From NCBI GenBank assembly GCA_964404605.1, contig CAYOKT010000104.1, forward strand, positions 1-8,976: a stretch of DNA of 8,976 bases, read 5' to 3'. Position 1 is the stretch's first letter; every line of letters begins with the position of its first letter. The notes beneath the pieces are model-generated. The model searched no databases, was not told where the DNA came from, and saw only the letters and a list, made by a program, of their open reading frames with translations. A program made the translations under genes and the position numbers. This document shows positions 5,582 to 8,976 of this stretch, in pieces. Origin of the DNA: CAYOKT01 sp964404605 (GTDB taxonomy: Bacteria; Electryoneota; Electryoneia; Electryoneales; Electryoneaceae).

Positions 5582-7795
5582 ATGTCACAAAGAGTCATTT
5601 CGCACGGTTTCTTCGTGCTCGTTTCGCTGCTGCTCGCGACCGTCTCCCCCTCGCGCGCCGCGACGCTGCGCGGCACCATCACCGACCGTGACAGCGGCCG
5701 CCCCCTGGCCTTCGCCAATGTCCAGGTGATGGGCACCCAACTGGGAGTCTCCACCGACTCCAGCGGCCGCTACCACCTCGCCGGGGTCCCCTCGGGCCGC
5801 TGGACCCTCTCCGTCTCCTATCTTGGCTACTCTTCGCGGAGTGTGCCGTTCCGCGCCGCGCCCGGCGACACGCTGGACCTCTCCCTCGCCCTCATCCCCG
5901 GCACCCTGAAGGCGGACGAGGTGGTCTACACCGCCACACGCACCCGGCAGCTCCTGAAGGACGTCCCCGTGGCCACCGAACTCGTCACTCTCCGGGAGAT
6001 GCGGGACCGCGCCGCGACGACCGTGGCCGAGGCGCTGGAGAACGAGATCGGGCTCGACGTGCGCGAGGACTTCTCCGGCAGCGGGATCATGATGCAGGGC
6101 ATCGACCCGGACAAGGTGCTGATCCTGGTGGACGGCAGCCGTGTCATCGGGCGGGTCAACGGCTCCATCGACCTCGACCAGCTCGCGCTGAACGGCGTCC
6201 GGCAGATCGAGGTGGTCAAGGGGGCCGTCTCGACCCTGTACGGCAGCGAGGCGATCGGCGGGGTGATCAACATCATCACCGAGCAGCCCCGGCTGCCCTG
6301 GACGTTCAACGTGGACCTGAGCGGCGGGAGCTACTACCCTTCCGACGGCCGGGGACTGAAAAGCCGTCTCCTCGCACCCGCCCTGAGCGCGGGCTGGCAC
6401 CGGGGGCGCGCCGGGGTGCGCGCTTCGCTGCGCTACCGTGACAGCGGGATCATGGATATCGAACCCGCCACGGCGCACACCGAGGGGCGCGAAGCGGTCA
6501 ATCGCCTGAATGGCGAGCTGCGCCTCGACTACACCCTCGCCCGCACGGCCACCCTGAGCCTGACCGGCCGCCGTCTCGACGAGGAGAAGAACTGGGTCGA
6601 GGATTCGGGGCTGGTCTCGGTGCAGGTGGCCTACAACGACCGCGAGACCAACCGGCGGAACGACCTCTCCGCCGCGCTCACCTGCACCCCCGGCTGGGCG
6701 GACCGGTACGAGGTGAAGCTGTATCACTCGAACAACGACCACCGGTGGGAGAAGCTGACCCAGAGCTCGGGGCGGTTGATCGATTTCAGCGCCGGGGAGG
6801 AGACCTACGACGAAGCCTCGCTGCAGGCGACGCGAACCTTCGGGCTGCGCCACCGGGTCACCTTCGGCGGCGACCTGTACCGTTGGGAGATCAACACGGA
6901 CTCCCAGCTCGGCGTGGTCGAATCGCACTACGCCGCGGACCTGACCGCTTCCGCCGCCTACGCGCAGGACGAATGGACCCTGGGCGAACGCTGGACGCTG
7001 CTGCCCGGCCTGCGCTTCGAGCGGCACGAAGTGTACGGCGAGAACTGGAGCCCGCGGTTGAGCCTGATGTGGCGGCCCGCGGAGTCCCTGAAGCTGCGCG
7101 CCTCGGCGGGCCGGGGCTACCGGGCGCCCTCCTCGAAGGAACTGTACTTCGTCTTCAACCACGCCGCCGCCGGCTACATCGTCTTCGGCAACCCCGACCT
7201 GCGGCCGGAGACCTCGCGCAACCTCTCGCTCAGCCTCGAGCACACCTACAAGAACGCCGCCGTGGCGCGGGTGACCTTCTACTACAACGACCTCGAGGAC
7301 CTGATCGACTTCGACTCCACCGGTATCAGCGACGAATACTACCTCGGCATCTACCAGTACGCGAACATCACCTCGGCCTGGACGCGCGGGGTCGAGGTGG
7401 AACGCGAGTTCCGCCTGCTGCCCGGGCTCGAGGCGAAGCTGGCCTACGCCTTCCTCGAGACGCGGAACCGCGAGACGGGCGACGGCCTGCTCCGGCGGCC
7501 GAAGCACAGCGCGCGCTGGACCCTCTCCTGGCGGCGCGGCCCCTGGACGACCACCCTCTGGGGCAGCTACACCGGCCGGACCCTCTACCAGGGACGCGAA
7601 ACCACAGCCGACCAGGACTCGGACGAGTGGACCAACCCCTACACCTTGTGGAACCTGTCGCTCAGCCGCCGGCTGGGCGCGGGGATGAGCTGGTACTGCA
7701 AGGCGGAGAACCTGCTGGATACAACCCACTGGCGCTACGGCCCCTGGACGGGGCGCGTGGTGACCGTGGGGTGGCGATGGAACTACCCGGGATAG
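5582..7795 (+). CDS. hmuR: TonB-dependent outer-membrane heme receptor (HmuR-like)
   Basis: A 737-residue receptor. It has a signal peptide (1-26/27, ending SPSRA-A), then a carboxypeptidase-regulatory-like beta domain (about 28-105, LRGTITDRDSGRPLAFANVQV and SGRYHLAGVPSGRWTLSVSYLGY). A TonB-box-like DEVVYTATR (112-120) and a plug (about 120-235, with ILVDGSRV, IEVVKGAVSTLYGSEAIGGVINI) follow, then a beta-barrel to the end. The barrel carries the heme-receptor signature YRAP (513-516), H527 and NPDL (537-540), known from HmuR and HemR. Such receptors import heme using TonB-ExbBD energy. The plug-region His found in HmuR and HemR appears to be absent. The last residues are WRWNYPG, so the usual terminal aromatic is not the final residue. 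I start at the ATG at 5582, where GAGAG lies 6 bases upstream and the signal peptide begins; a GTG at 5555 is less likely. The HmuY-like gene downstream supports a heme role. Another siderophore-like substrate remains possible. Confidence 0.88.
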   Translation: MSQRVISHGFFVLVSLLLATVSPSRAATLRGTITDRDSGRPLAFANVQVMGTQLGVSTDSSGRYHLAGVPSGRWTLSVSYLGYSSRSVPFRAAPGDTLDLSLALIPGTLKADEVVYTATRTRQLLKDVPVATELVTLREMRDRAATTVAEALENEIGLDVREDFSGSGIMMQGIDPDKVLILVDGSRVIGRVNGSIDLDQLALNGVRQIEVVKGAVSTLYGSEAIGGVINIITEQPRLPWTFNVDLSGGSYYPSDGRGLKSRLLAPALSAGWHRGRAGVRASLRYRDSGIMDIEPATAHTEGREAVNRLNGELRLDYTLARTATLSLTGRRLDEEKNWVEDSGLVSVQVAYNDRETNRRNDLSAALTCTPGWADRYEVKLYHSNNDHRWEKLTQSSGRLIDFSAGEETYDEASLQATRTFGLRHRVTFGGDLYRWEINTDSQLGVVESHYAADLTASAAYAQDEWTLGERWTLLPGLRFERHEVYGENWSPRLSLMWRPAESLKLRASAGRGYRAPSSKELYFVFNHAAAGYIVFGNPDLRPETSRNLSLSLEHTYKNAAVARVTFYYNDLEDLIDFDSTGISDEYYLGIYQYANITSAWTRGVEVEREFRLLPGLEAKLAYAFLETRNRETGDGLLRRPKHSARWTLSWRRGPWTTTLWGSYTGRTLYQGRETTADQDSDEWTNPYTLWNLSLSRRLGAGMSWYCKAENLLDTTHWRYGPWTGRVVTVGWRWNYPG

Positions 7796-7815
7796 ACAGA
7801 CCGACAAGAACCTGT

Positions 7816-7844
7816 GAAGACCGCCGGCTCCGAGCCGGGGCTTC
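7816..7844 (+). other. Intercistronic hairpin between receptor and HmuY-like gene
   Basis: CCGGC (7824-7828) pairs with GCCGG (7834-7838) around TCCGA. Outside two single-base bulges, CC pairs with GG and GAAG (7816-7819) pairs with CTTC (7841-7844). No T-run follows, so read-through into the next gene is expected. It could stabilise or separate the two halves of the mRNA. Confidence 0.4.
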
Positions 7845-7871
7845 CGCACGGAACCTGAAGGAGAAAGAAGG

Positions 7872-8906
7872 ATGAGAAGTTCATGGAAATGGCTGGTGGT
7901 CGCCCTGCTGGCGACGGGGTTCGCCCTCGCGGGCTGCTCCAAGGACGAGGACGATGACAGCAATCCGACCGGGCCGACCGGCGAGAACGGGACCACCGTG
8001 GAGCTGAACGCCACGTCATACGACTACTACGTCTACTACAACCTCGCCGGCGGCGCGGAGGTCACCCTCGCCGACGCCGACGCCGCGACCAGCAGCGACT
8101 GGCACATCGCCTTCAGGCGCTACAGCGTGAAGCTGAACGGCGGGGTTTCCGGCCCGCTCGGCCTCACCGCCATCGACATGGGCGAAGTGGACTTCGACAC
8201 CGTGGCCGCCGTGCCGGAAACGGCTCCGGAAGACTGGACGGCGGACAGCTACCGTCTCGTCTTCGACGGCTGGTACGACTACGACTTCACGGCGCACACG
8301 ATCAACCCGAGCGGCCGCCTCTTCGCCTTCCGCACGGCGGACGGCGGCTACGCCAAGCTGGTGGTCACCGAGATCACCGACTACACCCAGACCAGCGTCG
8401 GAAGCGTGACCCTGAAGTACGTTTACGATCCCGACGGCACGGACCTCTCCGGCGACCCGGTGACAGTGACCATCACCGACGAGGCGGGCGACGGCACCCT
8501 GTTCTTCTCCTTCGCGGCGGGCGGCGCGGTGACGGTCACCGACCCCGCGGCCTCCACCGACTGGGACATCTGGTTCGACGGCTTCGATGCGAAGATCAAC
8601 GGCGGGGTCAACGGCCCGGGCATGGCGGCGATCTACCCGATCTGGGAGGAGACCAACGACTTCGACGGCCTGACCTCCGCGCCGCCCGACATGGGCGCCG
8701 GGTACCAGACCGACTCCATCTCCTCCCTCTTCGACAACTGGTACAGCTACGACGGCACCACCCACGAGCTGACCTCGAACGGGCATGTGTACCTGATCCA
8801 CGCCGGCGGCGAGACGTACTACAAGCTCAGCATCGACAACTACTACAAGGTGATCGACGGCTCCCCGGTGAGCGGCTGGATCACCTTCCGTTACGAGGAG
8901 CTGTAA
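7872..8906 (+). CDS. hmuY: Lipoprotein with two tandem HmuY-like heme-binding domains
   Basis: A 344-residue lipoprotein. The signal peptide ends in a textbook lipobox LAGC (C22), with Ser at +2 favouring the outer membrane, then an acidic, flexible linker (SKDEDDDSNPTGPTG). Two related domains follow, about 42-187 and 195-344. Each has the block DWxIxFxxxxxKxNGGVxGP (76-95 and 230-249), then an xDS..LFDxWYxYD..TH/AH segment (around 125-142 and 281-298), a YxKL strand (160-163 and 317-319) and a closing T.xY strand. These are HmuY-family features. P. gingivalis HmuY is a surface hemophore with a single domain of about 200 residues. Likely role: capture heme outside the cell and hand it to the receptor encoded 76 bp upstream. 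His residues near the expected pocket are H142 in domain 1 and H298, H305 and H310 in domain 2; actual ligands cannot be assigned. AAGGAG sits 8 bases before the ATG. Gene order is receptor first, the reverse of P. gingivalis. Confidence 0.85.
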   Translation: MRSSWKWLVVALLATGFALAGCSKDEDDDSNPTGPTGENGTTVELNATSYDYYVYYNLAGGAEVTLADADAATSSDWHIAFRRYSVKLNGGVSGPLGLTAIDMGEVDFDTVAAVPETAPEDWTADSYRLVFDGWYDYDFTAHTINPSGRLFAFRTADGGYAKLVVTEITDYTQTSVGSVTLKYVYDPDGTDLSGDPVTVTITDEAGDGTLFFSFAAGGAVTVTDPAASTDWDIWFDGFDAKINGGVNGPGMAAIYPIWEETNDFDGLTSAPPDMGAGYQTDSISSLFDNWYSYDGTTHELTSNGHVYLIHAGGETYYKLSIDNYYKVIDGSPVSGWITFRYEEL

Positions 8907-8912
8907 GCACAC

Positions 8913-8932
8913 GGCGCACTCCGTGCGGCCTT
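8913..8932 (+). terminator. Weak candidate terminator of the heme operon
   Basis: GGCGCAC (8913-8919) pairs with GTGCG plus CC (8923-8930, one bulged G) around TCC, and is followed only by TT. It lies 7 bases after the HmuY-like stop codon. Position fits, but the missing T-run makes it weak. Confidence 0.35.
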
Positions 8933-8943
8933 CAGAATCCAGG

Positions 8944-8976
8944 GGGTGGCCCGGGACTTGTCCGCCTGGCGGACTT
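8944..8976 (-). repeat. Dispersed intergenic repeat, right window edge (partial)
   Basis: GGGTGGCCCGGGACT (8944-8958) is the reverse complement of 5391-5405 over 15 bases. It is followed by the palindrome GTCCGCC-T-GGCGGAC (8960-8974), like the CCCGCC/GGCGGG inner stem of the 79-nt copy. The window ends before a matching outer arm could be seen. Confidence 0.55.

Noticed and set aside
5585..8014. 809-codon minus-strand open frame opposite the TonB receptor
   Set aside because: It is a mirror of strong codon bias in the receptor gene. The receptor's plug and barrel motifs settle the strand.

Overview
This GC-rich window has no RNA genes, insertion sequences or CRISPR arrays. It carries six well-supported protein genes plus one doubtful small ORF. 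Three traits point to a GC-rich member of the FCB superphylum (Krumholzibacteriota, Eisenbacteria or Latescibacterota-like) rather than classical low-GC Bacteroidetes: a secreted protein with a C-terminal YPNPFN sorting domain, a TonB-dependent receptor with an N-terminal carboxypeptidase-regulatory-like domain, and a HmuY-type lipoprotein. The placement is an inference from protein families, not from a marker gene.

Left part (1-4025, minus strand). Reading in transcription order, a soluble GAF/PAS sensor histidine kinase (4025-2253) is followed almost without a gap by a response regulator with an HDOD output domain (2229-994). They look like a two-gene operon with a promoter just upstream of the kinase. 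Further downstream on the same strand, after about 216 bp that contain a doubtful 49-codon ORF, lies a small exported protein with a T9SS-type sorting domain (777-58).

Middle (4026-5581). A divergent intergenic region carries sigma70-like promoter candidates for both directions. It is followed by a plus-strand lipoprotein of unknown function (4293-5147) with a clear rho-independent terminator. A 434-bp gene-free stretch follows. It holds a 79-nt hairpin repeat, a second hairpin, and an 11-bp-period direct repeat in front of the next gene.

Right part (5582-8906, plus strand). A TonB-dependent receptor with the heme-receptor signature (YRAP, His, NPDL) is followed 76 bp later by a lipoprotein made of two tandem HmuY-like domains. 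Together they read as a heme-capture and import locus of the HmuR/HmuY type. The surface lipoprotein would take heme from a host or environmental carrier and pass it to the receptor for TonB-driven entry. The inner-membrane ABC importer and heme-degrading enzymes are not in the window.

A 13-base core (TCCCGGGCCACCC) occurs at both window edges and inside the 79-nt hairpin, always outside genes. This suggests a dispersed palindromic intergenic repeat family. The strongest leads are the duplicated HmuY domain and this repeat family. I see no clearly new multi-gene system.
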